This document shows, piece by piece, positions 7,341 to 16,730 of a stretch of DNA of 64,000 bases (position 1 is its first letter; each line of letters starts with the position of its first letter). Location of the stretch: contig JAOSJT010000001.1 of assembly GCA_027493955.1 (NCBI GenBank), forward strand, positions 759,131 to 823,130, read 5' to 3'. The notes under the pieces were generated by a model that did not search any database, was not told the DNA's origin, and saw only the letters and a list, made by a program, of their open reading frames with translations. The stretch comes from Bacteroidia bacterium. GTDB lineage: Bacteria; Bacteroidota; Ignavibacteria; SZUA-365. The translations under genes and the position numbers were made by a program.

Positions 7341-9326
7341 ATGAAACAGTGGGACATCTCTTCCGTTCACACCGTCAACCGCATGCTTCTCCTGGCCTTT
7401 CTCATCGTCTGTTTCGAATCCGCGAGTGCCCAGCGCTTCCGCGAGGTGGACGATTATGGCTGGGCGAGGGGCGAGAATCACACAGCACCGTTTCTGGTGG
7501 ATATTGACGGCAACGGTCTGCTTGATCTGATTGTGGGCACGGAATACAGCGGATTGATGCGCTGGGAGCAGAGTGCGGGGAATCCGGACCAGTTCCGTCG
7601 AATACAGCGCGATTTTCTGATGCCGGCTGAGGGGTCGCGTGTCTGTCCGGTGTACCACGATCTGGACGGCGATGGCAAGCTCGATCTGCTGCTTGCCGAC
7701 CAGGCGGGCTGGGTGCATCACTACGTGCAAAAGGAGGCACACAGTACAGAATTCACCCTGTACAAGGAGAAAATGTCGGATATCAAGGTCTGGTCCGCAG
7801 GAAGAATCTGGCTGGGCGATCTGGATGGAAACGGGCTGCTGGATATCATCACGGGCAGTTCGCAACAATCCGTCTTTCGTTACGAACAGAAGTCAACACA
7901 GTCCTTTGAATTCGCCAAAATGCGCGATGTGCGTATTCCGATCAGTACCTACTACCTCGCACCGACGCTGCACGACATAGACGGCGACGGACTGCTCGAG
8001 ATGCTGCTCGGAAGTCACGATTTCAAGATCCGTCTGCTCCGGCAGCATGCGGCGGTGAAGGATTCCTTCCTGCTCGTGTCGGATACGTGGAACGGTATTA
8101 TTGACGTCGAGAACGCCACGCCTGTGCTCACCGATGCTGACGGCGATGGTTTACTGGACATGTTCTGTGGGAGCAAGGGCGGACTGATTCATCATTATGA
8201 GCAAGTAACCCCGAACGGCTTGGACGGCTGGGTGTTACGGAGCAATAACCTGCTGGGCACCTGGGATTTCGGCTTGCGAAGTCATTCCCTTGTGTACGAT
8301 CTGGACAAGGACGGCAGGCTGGACATTTTGCGCACCGATGTTCCCGATGAAAGTGATTCGAGAGACAGAGCGGTGCAGCATTTTCGGCAAACAGCCATCG
8401 GGGCGCTGACCGTAGAGCATGTGGGGGTTCTTCCGGGTATCGTTGCGGGGATTCACGACAAGCTCGCGGTGACCGACCTGGACGGAGACGGACAACTGGA
8501 TTTCTTTCTGATCCGCAATGGCAAGGGCATGGAGCATTACCGGCAACGCAGCGGCGCGCCATTCGCATTCGACCTGGTAACGTCGAATTTCCTGTCCGAT
8601 ATTCCATGGACCGACCCCTTCGTGCCCTCGGTCGTCGATCTCGATGGAAACGGGAAGCTGGATATGCTGCTGTTCTACTCGAATAATCGCGTTGCGCGCC
8701 TCGAACAGCAGACGCCGGGATCGTTATCTTTCGTCATGCTCGAGGAAAGCTGGATGAATTCGCAGGAGTTTTATCCCGACGCGCATATCCTGGATTACGA
8801 CAGGGATGGCTTGTACGACATGATACTGGGTGGACGCATGGGGAAGCTGGCGCATTACCGCCAAAGCGCCGCGAATGCGACGACGTTTGAGAAAGGGAAC
8901 CTCGACCTCTCCGCGATAAACGTCAAACTGCATTCACAGCCCTTTGTGGTGGATGTGAACGATGATGGACGACTCGATTTCGTGGTGGGCGACGGAGCCG
9001 GAGGGTTGTCGCTGTACACGAATGAAGGACCCGCTTCGGTACCGTCCCGCGAAGCTGTCTCCGGTGATTTCCGAATTGCGCGGCTTTCACCCAATCCAAG
9101 CTCGGGAGCTGCGGCGCTGGCAATCGAGTTGCGCAAACCGCTGCGTATCACTGTCGCTGTGTATGATGTGCTCGGCAGAGAAGTCGCGCGTCCGTTGGAC
9201 GGCGTGACGATGCGTGAAGGCCTTCAACATATCGGCCTCGAGTTACAGGGGTTGCCCGCCGGACAGTACTCCGTGCTGGCGGAAGCGGATGGGCAGAATA
9301 GCGCGGTGACACTGATCAAGCACTAG
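7341..9326 (+). CDS. FG-GAP/VCBS-repeat protein with T9SS sorting domain
   Basis: A 661-residue exported protein. The start at 7341 has CAGGAGG nine bases upstream and gives a signal peptide ending near FESASAQRF. The body holds about ten calcium-loop repeats of the FG-GAP/VCBS type, visible as DIDGNGLLDLIVG, DLDGDGKLDLLLA, DIDGDGLLEMLLG, DADGDGLLDMFCG and DVNDDGRLDFVVG, expected to form a beta-propeller. The last 85 or so residues (SPNPSSGAAALAIEL ... VLGREVA ... GLPAGQYSV) are a T9SS C-terminal sorting domain. It is probably a surface or released adhesin-like protein; the ligand is unknown. It is convergent with the ELWxxDGT protein gene. Confidence 0.88.
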   Translation: MKQWDISSVHTVNRMLLLAFLIVCFESASAQRFREVDDYGWARGENHTAPFLVDIDGNGLLDLIVGTEYSGLMRWEQSAGNPDQFRRIQRDFLMPAEGSRVCPVYHDLDGDGKLDLLLADQAGWVHHYVQKEAHSTEFTLYKEKMSDIKVWSAGRIWLGDLDGNGLLDIITGSSQQSVFRYEQKSTQSFEFAKMRDVRIPISTYYLAPTLHDIDGDGLLEMLLGSHDFKIRLLRQHAAVKDSFLLVSDTWNGIIDVENATPVLTDADGDGLLDMFCGSKGGLIHHYEQVTPNGLDGWVLRSNNLLGTWDFGLRSHSLVYDLDKDGRLDILRTDVPDESDSRDRAVQHFRQTAIGALTVEHVGVLPGIVAGIHDKLAVTDLDGDGQLDFFLIRNGKGMEHYRQRSGAPFAFDLVTSNFLSDIPWTDPFVPSVVDLDGNGKLDMLLFYSNNRVARLEQQTPGSLSFVMLEESWMNSQEFYPDAHILDYDRDGLYDMILGGRMGKLAHYRQSAANATTFEKGNLDLSAINVKLHSQPFVVDVNDDGRLDFVVGDGAGGLSLYTNEGPASVPSREAVSGDFRIARLSPNPSSGAAALAIELRKPLRITVAVYDVLGREVARPLDGVTMREGLQHIGLELQGLPAGQYSVLAEADGQNSAVTLIKH

Positions 9327-9487
9327 CGCGTATGCATTCGGATGCCCCTGGTCTGGTCGCGCGCTGCGAAGGATACGCATTCGCAAGCGCTTGCATACCG
9401 CTACGATATCAGAACAACGGGATTGCGCGCACCCGCTGTGCGCAGCTCCGGCAGACTGGTGAGCGCAACATTCGCTGACATAATAAT

Positions 9488-9518
9488 GGCGCGACCGGAA
9501 CATGACTCCGGTCGCGCC
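9488..9518. terminator. Shared terminator hairpin between convergent genes
   Basis: A perfect 12-bp stem, GGCGCGACCGGA (9488-9499) paired with TCCGGTCGCGCC (9507-9518), with a seven-base loop. It lies between the ends of the FG-GAP gene and the ELWxxDGT gene. A short T-rich stretch (GTTTCGTT) follows on the plus strand and ATTATTA reads out on the other, so it can serve both. Confidence 0.75.
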
Positions 9519-9589
9519 GTTTCGTTCAGCAGGCAGAGTGCCTTCAGGCGGAGCTGGAGAACTCGTGCCGGGCCTTTCGGCCTGCTCGT

Positions 9590-11995
9590 TCAGAGCCCGA
9601 CCACCATGACGCGGGTCTGGCGTGTTCCCTGCGCATCGAGGTGGTAGTAGTATGTACCCGCGGGAAGCAGCCGCGCATCGAACGCGACAGTATGCCGGCC
9701 TTCGGGCAGCCGGCTGTCGAGCATCGACCGCAGTTCCCGACCGAGAAGATCAAATACCCTTATCCGCACATCTGCCTCGGCCGAGAGTTCGAAGTCGATA
9801 TACGTAAGCGAGACGGCAGGATTCGGATAGTTCTGCTCCAGTACACAGTGAAAGGGCTGGGCAGGCGCTTCCTTCAGCGCTGCTTCGCACTTGCTTATCA
9901 CACCGAGACTGCTGTTGAAGGTTCGGCCGCTGACGGAGACGTCTGTGACTGTGAAGCACCAGGTGCCGGATGGATTTTTCACCGGCGCAGTCTCCAAAAT
10001 GACCTGACCGTTGCTGCCCGTATTGCCATTGAGCGTACCGGAGTTCGGGCCGCTGTAACTCACACCCACAGCCGCTCCCGCAACAGGGAGTTGTGTATCA
10101 TCGAGTACGAGAATGACGTCCCGGCCAGCCCATTTACCCCCTGGCTTGGAAACTCTGCTGACTGTCTGATTCCCGACGTAGGCATAGGCATTCGCGGAGG
10201 CGACAGTGACAGTCACCTTGACTGTGACGCTCGCGTTTCCATCATCCGTGACGGTAACCTTTGCGGTATATACGCCGGGTGAAGTGTACGTGTGGTTCGC
10301 GGTATGCATAGTCGCACCAGCGGCGATGCTGTTATCCCCAAAATCCCACTCATACAGCACGATACTGCCGTCGGCGTCGGAGGCCGTCGCGGTGAATGTC
10401 ACTAACTGAGGAGCGGTACCCTGGAGAGTCGAAGCAGAGAGCGTAACCAAAGGCGGAAGATTGTAGATGTAGTCCAGCGGTTGCGAAGGATCGAGCACCC
10501 ACGGCTCGATGCCATGAACTCCGTCATTCTGCCAGAAAAAAAGCTTTCCCAGCGCAAGTGTGGGCCAGGCGATAATTGTGGCGGGGCAGCCGGTGCATAC
10601 ATCCTTTACCATGCGCGTACCCTGTGCGCTTCCGTCGCTCTGCCACATTTCGAAGCCATGTGTCCCGTTATTAGCGACGAAGTAAAAAGTGAAGCTGTTT
10701 TCATGGTACACAACAGGGAAGAAGCCGTCAGGATAATTCGGATTGAAAGTTGATCCCGACCATCCCGGATCTGAGGTGTATCGAAGCGGCTCGCAGTCGC
10801 CGCCCGGATTAATGCGCATAACGCGCGCAAGCGCCGGTTGCGCGGCTGGATTGTACGACCAGAGTTGTCGCCCCTCGATACCGTCAGTTGCAGTGAAAAA
10901 CAGCGTCCCATTGACGGGCGTCAGCCACTGTGGTGTGGACGATGCAGAACCGGAACAAATGTCGGCGATCATCATGGTCCCTTGCGCTGTGCCGTCGCTG
11001 CGCCAGAGCTCGACACCGTTGCTGCCGTCATTCGCCGTGAAGTACACGTAACTCCCCATCGAGACGAGCCACGAGGGATTGGAGCCTGTGGAGCCGGGAT
11101 TGATGTCCTTCACTTGTAACGTGCTCAAAGCGGTGCCGTTGGTGATCCAGAGTTCGCTGCCGGTGCTAAGCCGTGTGTTCACAAATACCACGGACGAATT
11201 ATGGGCTTTGAAAAAGGCTCGACCATCGCCGGGAGATACGAATTCGCCCTCCTTCGTATTGCTTGTAAGGAGGATCGAACCATTGGCGGTGCCGTCGGAG
11301 CAGGCGAGATCGTTGAATTGCGTGCCCCAGGGGATTTTCGCTTTCGATACATGGAAGTAGAGTTTTCCGGCTGTGGAGGTGAGATACCCGATTCCGGAAC
11401 CATAGGGCGAGGTCGCGAAATCCTTTACCAAATACGTGCCACCGGGTGTTCCATCGCTGCGGAAGATCTCGTGGCAATAAATAGTGAAATGCTGATTTCC
11501 TGGTGGGTTGTACGTCTTTGTCCTGTTGGCGGCGTGGAAGTACGCAATGCCATTCAGCTCCACGAAATCTCCCGGATACGATGGTTCGCTGCCCGGGAAA
11601 ATGTCCTTCACCAACACAGTACCCGGCGCTGTACCATCGCTTTTCCAAAGTTCATGACCCGGAAGAGCGTCACTCTGGCCGGTGATGAGCAACTCACCGC
11701 CGAGCGCAATCATGTTCCAGACACCACCGTCCGGTCCCGGGTAGAGATCCGTGACACGGATGGTTTGCGTGCTGCCGTCTGTCTTGTACAACTCTGAACC
11801 GTAGATGTTGTTGTACATAGCGAAATAGAGTAAGCTGTTCAGCGGTGCGTTCTGTTTGCTGAAAAAGGAGAAGCTGCTGGAAGCTGTTCCCGGTGTCAGG
11901 TCCGAAAGAAGCTTCGGATTCGCCGTTTGCCCTCGAACAGTCGATCCCATCAGCAGAATTGTGAGTGTTGCAATCAATGTTGCCCAGCGTTTCAT
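9590..11995 (-). CDS. ELWxxDGT-repeat and PKD-domain protein with T9SS sorting domain
   Basis: An 801-residue exported protein starting MKRWATLIATLTILLMG with cleavage near VRGQ. Residues 35-480 or so carry seven or more ELWxxDGT repeats (ELYKTDGS, ELWKSDGT, EIFRSDGT, ELWITNGT, ELWRSDGT, EMWQSDGS), a fold seen in hypothetical surface proteins. A PKD domain follows (ATASDADGSIVLYEWDFGD ... VTVTDDGNASV), then an Ig-like segment. The sorting domain begins near EQNYPNPAVSLTYIDFEL and contains DLLGRELR and LLPAGTYYY. The frame extends 42 codons upstream without a signal peptide, so ATG 11995 is chosen. Its role is probably cell-surface display; no catalytic residues are seen. Confidence 0.88.
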   Translation of the reverse strand: MKRWATLIATLTILLMGSTVRGQTANPKLLSDLTPGTASSSFSFFSKQNAPLNSLLYFAMYNNIYGSELYKTDGSTQTIRVTDLYPGPDGGVWNMIALGGELLITGQSDALPGHELWKSDGTAPGTVLVKDIFPGSEPSYPGDFVELNGIAYFHAANRTKTYNPPGNQHFTIYCHEIFRSDGTPGGTYLVKDFATSPYGSGIGYLTSTAGKLYFHVSKAKIPWGTQFNDLACSDGTANGSILLTSNTKEGEFVSPGDGRAFFKAHNSSVVFVNTRLSTGSELWITNGTALSTLQVKDINPGSTGSNPSWLVSMGSYVYFTANDGSNGVELWRSDGTAQGTMMIADICSGSASSTPQWLTPVNGTLFFTATDGIEGRQLWSYNPAAQPALARVMRINPGGDCEPLRYTSDPGWSGSTFNPNYPDGFFPVVYHENSFTFYFVANNGTHGFEMWQSDGSAQGTRMVKDVCTGCPATIIAWPTLALGKLFFWQNDGVHGIEPWVLDPSQPLDYIYNLPPLVTLSASTLQGTAPQLVTFTATASDADGSIVLYEWDFGDNSIAAGATMHTANHTYTSPGVYTAKVTVTDDGNASVTVKVTVTVASANAYAYVGNQTVSRVSKPGGKWAGRDVILVLDDTQLPVAGAAVGVSYSGPNSGTLNGNTGSNGQVILETAPVKNPSGTWCFTVTDVSVSGRTFNSSLGVISKCEAALKEAPAQPFHCVLEQNYPNPAVSLTYIDFELSAEADVRIRVFDLLGRELRSMLDSRLPEGRHTVAFDARLLPAGTYYYHLDAQGTRQTRVMVVGL

Positions 11996-12332
11996 TCCGT
12001 CATCTCCGTGCTTCGTGTGCGTTTTCGTGGATTGAACATGTAGTGCAAGTGAATCGGATACCGGTTGAGCGATGCGATGGAGCGCGGGTTCTATGCCACT
12101 GCGCCATGCGGATAGAGACACGGATCAAAAATAGAATATAACGGTGATAATATCCATTGAAAATGCCGTACGACACAGGGGGATGAACTGTTGTGGGACC
12201 GGGTGTTTGAATGACATGCGCAATTTAGCGCTATCGTGTAACGCGAGGAAATGGGTATCACCACCCATTTTTCTAGGTGTTGACACGGACAATGCGTCTG
12301 TGCAGCTTCCGCGACAAACAGCCGAGAATGAC
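11996..12332. other. Intergenic region upstream of the ELWxxDGT gene
   Basis: No supported gene. AT-rich stretches around 12125-12160 (AAAATAGAATATAACGGTG) are the likely leftward promoter for the ELWxxDGT gene. The remainder lies downstream of the iorB terminator. Confidence 0.4.
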
Positions 12333-12365
12333 AAAAAAAAGGGGCGCGGTGCTTGCCGCGTCCCC
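12333..12365 (-). terminator. Rho-independent terminator of iorAB
   Basis: Read on the minus strand, GGGGACGCGG and CCGCGCCCC form a stem with one bulge around a short loop and are followed by seven to eight T residues (the A run at 12333-12340). It lies about 60 bp beyond the iorB stop codon. Confidence 0.85.
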
Positions 12366-12423
12366 GGGAGGATGGGAGAATGCTTGCGGCGGCTGTGTGT
12401 GAGCCGCCTGCAGAGGAAACGCG

Positions 12424-13023
12424 CTACACGCCGTGCGCCGCGAGATCCTTGGCGTCGGCGTAGGCGCGGCCGGCGCGCAGCGCGGCGATGTTCTGCTGCA
12501 CCACGGCATCGCCCTTGCGCTGGAAAATGGCGGTAATGGAATGCTCCAGCTCTTCGGTGCTCATGCCCACATGCCCTGAAGCCGCGCCCAGGATGACGAT
12601 ATTCATGGAACGCGCGGTTGCGACTTCGCGCGCGAGTTTATCCGCATCGATGAGCACGCTGCGGGGCATGGCCTCGATGGTGGCCCACACCTGCTCGTGA
12701 TCGGGGTAATTCGGGATGTTGACGAAGGGCTTGCGGTTCGCGATCAGCCAACCGTCGGGCGCGAGAAAGCTGGTGTAGCGCAGCGCTTCCATCGGTTCGA
12801 TGGAAATAATCAGATCCGCCTTGCCCTCGGGAATGAGATCGGAGTGTATGACCTTGTCGCTGATGCGCAGATGCGATTGTACGTCGCCTCCGCGCTGCGA
12901 CATGCCGTGCACTTCGGCCTGCTTGAGATACAGCCCGCGCTCCACCGCGGCGTGCCCGATAATGGTGGCAATGGTCAGAATACCCTGTCCGCCGACGCCG
13001 GCGAGAATGATATCGCTTTTCAT
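12424..13023 (-). CDS. iorB: Indolepyruvate:ferredoxin oxidoreductase, beta subunit
   Basis: A 199-residue gamma-type domain of the 2-oxoacid:acceptor oxidoreductase superfamily. It begins with IILAGVGGQGILTIATIIG, the glycine-rich signature of this subunit, and has EVHGMSQRGGDVQSH, typical of IorB. With IorA it would oxidatively decarboxylate aryl pyruvates (indolepyruvate, phenylpyruvate, p-hydroxyphenylpyruvate) to aryl-acetyl-CoA, passing electrons to ferredoxin. Its ATG overlaps the iorA stop by four bases. A strong terminator follows. Aromatic 2-oxoacid use is also represented in the window by hppD, although that gene is far away. Confidence 0.9.
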   Translation of the reverse strand: MKSDIILAGVGGQGILTIATIIGHAAVERGLYLKQAEVHGMSQRGGDVQSHLRISDKVIHSDLIPEGKADLIISIEPMEALRYTSFLAPDGWLIANRKPFVNIPNYPDHEQVWATIEAMPRSVLIDADKLAREVATARSMNIVILGAASGHVGMSTEELEHSITAIFQRKGDAVVQQNIAALRAGRAYADAKDLAAHGV

Positions 13024-14624
13024 TTCGCGGCCTCCTTTTCAAGCATTTTCGAGATTTTCAAGGTCTGAATGCACTCCCGGCGTTCGATGATGACGGAAAC
13101 ACCTTCGTAATACAACTCTTCCTTGATCACGCGCATGTTGTCATCGTGATTTTTTTTCAACGGCTCCACGACGCGTACATGGTCTTTGGGTACACCGAGA
13201 CCGATGCAAATGTCCTCGAGCTTCCCGCGCGCCGAAGAGGTCTGTCCGCCCGTCATCCCCGTAGTTTCATTATCCACAATCATGACGGTGATGGGTGAGT
13301 TCTCGATGATGGCATCGAGCAGACCGGTCATGCCGGAGTGCGTGAAGGTGGAATCACCGATCACCGCCACGGCAGGGAAGAGGCCCGCGTCCGCGGCACC
13401 CTTGGCCATGGTAATGGAGGCGCCCATATCCACGCAGGTATTGATGGCGTTGAAAGGCTCGAGTGCGCCGAGGGTGTAACAGCCGATGTCGCTGAACACG
13501 CGGCCGGGCTCCAGCTCTCGCAGTACTTCGTTCAGCGCGTTGTAACTGTCTATGTGCGGACAGCCGGGACAGAGCTCGGGCGGACGCGGCTTCACGATCT
13601 CGGCTTTGGGTTTGCCTGTCTCCACCGTGCGGCCGAGCGCGGTCGCAACGATGTTGGGATTGAGTTCCCCGGCGCGCGGCACCGTGCCGTCGAGTCGTCC
13701 GAGAATGGCGTAGGATTCATCCAGAAGTCCGCGGATCTGCTCTTCGAGGAAGGGAGCGCCGTCCTCGAGTATCAGCACCTTGTCGCAGGACTTGAGAATG
13801 GTGCGGATCATGTTCCGAGGCGCGGGATACTGGCCGATTTTGAGTACGGGATGCGGACAACCGTCCTGGAAATTTTCCATCAGATAATTGTGCGCGATAC
13901 CGCAGGCGATGATACCGAGCGTGCGGTCGGGGCCTTCCGTGTAGCTGTTGAATGGGGACTGCTCCGAATCCTCTTCGAAGCCCGCCTGTTTACCCAGCAG
14001 ACTTTGGTAATTGCGGCGGGCGATACTGGGCAGGAGCACGAACTGCCGTTTGTCCTGCGGCAGGGTGAGGGCGTTCGCGTCGCGGGGCTCCCGCAGTTCC
14101 ACCCCCGAGCGCGAATGCGCAAGCCGCGTGGTGATGCGCACGAGCACGGGCGTCCCGAATTTTTCAGAAAGATCGAAGCCGTAAGACATTGCATGATATG
14201 CTTCCTGCTGATCGGCGGGCTCTATCATCGGAATGAGGGCGAATTTGCCGTAGAATCGCGAGTCCTGCTCGTTCTGCGACGAGTGCATCGAGGGATCGTC
14301 CGCGGCGACGACGATGAGGCCTCCGTTTGCGCCCGTGATGCCCGCATTGATGAAACCGTCCGCGGCCACGTTGAGACCGACGTGCTTCATGCAGGCCATG
14401 GCGCGCTTGCCGGCGTAGGACATGCCGAGGGCGGCTTCCATGGCGGTTTTCTCATTGGCGCTCCAATCGCTGTGTACGCCGCGTTCGCGCGCGGCTTTCG
14501 ATCGCTGAATGTACTCGGTAATCTCTGTCGATGGGGTGCCCGGATAGGCGTACACACCGGAAAGCCCGGCATCGATCGCGCCCTGAGCGATGGCCTCATC
14601 CCCGAGCAAGAGCATACGTTTCAT
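13020..14624 (-). CDS. iorA: Indolepyruvate:ferredoxin oxidoreductase, alpha subunit (no ferredoxin domain)
   Basis: A 534-residue thiamine-diphosphate enzyme. The N-terminal pyrimidine-binding part has YAYPGTPSTEITEY, and the C-terminal half has the CPGCPH motif, the GDSTFTHSG Mg/ThDP loop and VDNETTGMTGGQ. Canonical archaeal IorA is about 100 residues longer and ends in two [4Fe-4S] ferredoxin motifs. Here the protein stops at MLEKEAAK soon after the ThDP domain, with no C-x-x-C-x-x-C-x-x-x-C motif, so electrons must leave by another route or the iron-sulfur partner is encoded elsewhere. The ATG at 14624 has AGAGGA upstream. It is the first gene of iorAB, divergent from the radical SAM gene. 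Confidence 0.9.
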   Translation of the reverse strand: MKRMLLLGDEAIAQGAIDAGLSGVYAYPGTPSTEITEYIQRSKAARERGVHSDWSANEKTAMEAALGMSYAGKRAMACMKHVGLNVAADGFINAGITGANGGLIVVAADDPSMHSSQNEQDSRFYGKFALIPMIEPADQQEAYHAMSYGFDLSEKFGTPVLVRITTRLAHSRSGVELREPRDANALTLPQDKRQFVLLPSIARRNYQSLLGKQAGFEEDSEQSPFNSYTEGPDRTLGIIACGIAHNYLMENFQDGCPHPVLKIGQYPAPRNMIRTILKSCDKVLILEDGAPFLEEQIRGLLDESYAILGRLDGTVPRAGELNPNIVATALGRTVETGKPKAEIVKPRPPELCPGCPHIDSYNALNEVLRELEPGRVFSDIGCYTLGALEPFNAINTCVDMGASITMAKGAADAGLFPAVAVIGDSTFTHSGMTGLLDAIIENSPITVMIVDNETTGMTGGQTSSARGKLEDICIGLGVPKDHVRVVEPLKKNHDDNMRVIKEELYYEGVSVIIERRECIQTLKISKMLEKEAAK

Positions 14625-14835
14625 AACTTGTCCTCTGTATTAAGAGTGTCGAAGGTGTTGCAATTCCACGTCCACCCCTGTGGGTGTCATGAAAGATAAT
14701 ACCGGTTGGTCTTTTATCCTAGAACGTTGGAGGAAAAACAACGGGAGCGACGACACGGAGCCGCGGCATGGCATTTCCCGTTTCGGGGCGTTGCCCGGCC
14801 TTTCATTTTTTCCACCCGCGCAGCAAATTACCCGC

Positions 14836-15921
14836 ATGAGCGAACAACCCGATGAGAAAATACCACCATCACGCAAGCTCACGCGTGGACGCGGGAGCGG
14901 GAGTAACCCGCGGAACCGCTTTGAAAGCATCCGTATCGAGCGGGACAGCGACTACGACGACAGCGAAGACGCCCCGATACGCACGCAATTCCTGCGTGAC
15001 GACAGCAAAAGTGTGATAGCCTACAATACGAGTCCCGATATCGGATTCGAGGCGAGCATCAATCCCTACCGCGGCTGCGAGCATGGCTGTACCTATTGCT
15101 ATGCCCGACCGTTTCACGAGTACCTGGGATTCTCCGCCGGTCTGGATTTCGAAACCCGCATTCTCGTGAAAGAGAAGGCACCGGAGCTGTTGCGCAGGGA
15201 ATTGGGCAGCGCGAGTTGGAAACCCCGGGTTCTGGAATTGAGCGGCGTGACGGATCCCTATCAACCAGTGGAGCGCGCGCTGCGCGTCACGCGCGGCTGC
15301 CTGGAGGTACTCGCGGAATGCCGTAACCCGGTGCAAATCATTACAAAAAACGATCTCATCTGTCGCGACAGCGATCTGCTCTCGGAACTCGCCCGCTACC
15401 AGGCGGCGGCGGCTGTCCTCTCCATCACCACGCTCGACACCCGGCTGGCGCGTGCGCTCGAACCACGCACTTCCACCCCGGAACGGCGTCTGGAAGCGAT
15501 TTCAAGACTGAGTGAGGCCGGAATTCCGACGGGCGTGAGCATCTCTCCGGTGATTCCCGCGCTGACGGATGAGGAAATGCCCCGCATTCTCGCGGAAGCG
15601 GCGCGCCATGGAGCGAGCTTCGCGTTTTTCATTCCGCTGCGCCTGCCCCATGCCGTCGCATCCCTTTTCACAGACTGGCTCGAGGTGCACCTGCCGGACA
15701 GGAAGGAAAAAATCCTGAACCGGATTAAATCCATGCGCGGGGGTGCATTGAATGATGCGCGTTTCGGCTCGCGCATGCGCGGACAGGGCATACACGCGGA
15801 GCAGTTCCGGGCACTGTTTCACGCGGTGTGCAGGAAGGAAGGGCTTGACGGACCATTTCCGCAGCTTTCGACCGGGCATTTTCGCAGACCGGCCGCCGCC
15901 GGTCAACTTCGCCTGTTCTGA
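14836..15921 (+). CDS. PA0069/Rv2578c-like radical SAM protein
   Basis: A 361-residue radical SAM protein. The cluster motif GCEHGCTYCYAR (C-x-x-x-C-x-x-C) lies near residue 75, preceded by INPYRGC, the arrangement of the SPL-like PA0069/Rv2578c family. LELSGVTDPYQPVE and SISPVIPALTD are also typical. Enzymes of this family bind S-adenosylmethionine and a [4Fe-4S] cluster; the reaction is not established, and DNA repair relatives (spore photoproduct lyase) are only distant. The frame is open from 14680, but MSEQPDEK at 14836 is preferred as the start of the conserved protein; no clear ribosome site supports either choice. Confidence 0.75.
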   Translation: MSEQPDEKIPPSRKLTRGRGSGSNPRNRFESIRIERDSDYDDSEDAPIRTQFLRDDSKSVIAYNTSPDIGFEASINPYRGCEHGCTYCYARPFHEYLGFSAGLDFETRILVKEKAPELLRRELGSASWKPRVLELSGVTDPYQPVERALRVTRGCLEVLAECRNPVQIITKNDLICRDSDLLSELARYQAAAAVLSITTLDTRLARALEPRTSTPERRLEAISRLSEAGIPTGVSISPVIPALTDEEMPRILAEAARHGASFAFFIPLRLPHAVASLFTDWLEVHLPDRKEKILNRIKSMRGGALNDARFGSRMRGQGIHAEQFRALFHAVCRKEGLDGPFPQLSTGHFRRPAAAGQLRLF

Positions 15922-15958
15922 ATGCTTTCAAGCACGGCCGACGAAAAAATAATGCAAT

Positions 15959-15987
15959 CCTCGCAGAACCCTAACACGATCCTAACA
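15959..15987 (+). promoter_or_regulatory. Pho-box-like direct repeats upstream of phoB
   Basis: CCTAACA occurs at 15970-15976 and again at 15981-15987, separated by CGAT, giving an exact 11-bp period. A third imperfect copy, CCTCGCA at 15959-15965, matches five of seven bases in the same phase. Tandem 7-mers with 4-bp gaps are the layout of PhoB/PhoP sites in other bacteria. The site lies 50 bp upstream of the phoB start, consistent with autoregulation of the phosphate regulon. Confidence 0.6.
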
Positions 15988-16037
15988 ATATTAGCCGGAT
16001 ATTTGAATAGTTCTGTATCACGATTGCGGCATCACAC

Positions 16038-16730
16038 ATGTCGAAAGCAGGAATACTGGTTGTGGAAGATGAAGAGGAAATCCTCGAACTCATCACCTAC
16101 AATCTCAGTCGCGAAGGGTACGACGTTCGGGCCGTCAGCGCCGGCGAGGAAGCCCTGAAGCTCATTCAGAACAAAGCGCCGGATCTGATGCTGCTCGATC
16201 TCATGCTGCCGGGCGTGGATGGTCTCGAGGTTTGCAAGGCCGTAAAAGGAAATCCGGCGACGAAAGACATTTCCATCATCATGCTCACGGCGCGCAGCGA
16301 AGAGGCGGATATCGTGACCGGACTGGAACTGGGCGCGGACGACTACATCACGAAACCCTTCAGCCGCAGGGTGCTGCTCGCACGCGTAAAAGCGGTGCTG
16401 CGTCGCCGCTCAGAACCCGAAACTCCCGAATCGGGAGGCATTCTGCGCATTCACAACATTCTCATCAATCCCGGACGTCACGAGGTCCTGATAGACGATC
16501 AGGAAGTGCAGCTCACGCTCACGGAGTTCCGCGTCCTGCATTTCCTCGCGAGCCGTCCCGGATGGGTGTTTACCCGCTCGCAGATAGTGGAAGCGGTGCG
16601 GGGCGACGGCTATCCCGTGACGGACCGCTCGGTGGATGTGCAAATCGTCGGATTGCGCAAAAAATTGGAGGATGCCGGAAAATATATTGAAACCGTACGT
16701 GGTGTCGGGTATCGGTTTATGGAGCCATAA
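16038..16730 (+). CDS. phoB: PhoB-type response regulator
   Basis: A 230-residue OmpR/PhoB-class regulator. The receiver domain (residues 1-120) has the acidic pair ED at 10-11, phospho-acceptor Asp54 in LLDLMLPG and a Lys in ITKPFS. The winged-helix DNA-binding domain (residues 130-228) ends ETVRGVGYRF, the typical PhoB terminus. It directly precedes the sensor kinase gene with no gap, then phoU and two phosphate transporter genes, which identifies the system as the phosphate-starvation pair. Direct repeats upstream suggest it controls its own operon. Confidence 0.93.
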   Translation: MSKAGILVVEDEEEILELITYNLSREGYDVRAVSAGEEALKLIQNKAPDLMLLDLMLPGVDGLEVCKAVKGNPATKDISIIMLTARSEEADIVTGLELGADDYITKPFSRRVLLARVKAVLRRRSEPETPESGGILRIHNILINPGRHEVLIDDQEVQLTLTEFRVLHFLASRPGWVFTRSQIVEAVRGDGYPVTDRSVDVQIVGLRKKLEDAGKYIETVRGVGYRFMEP

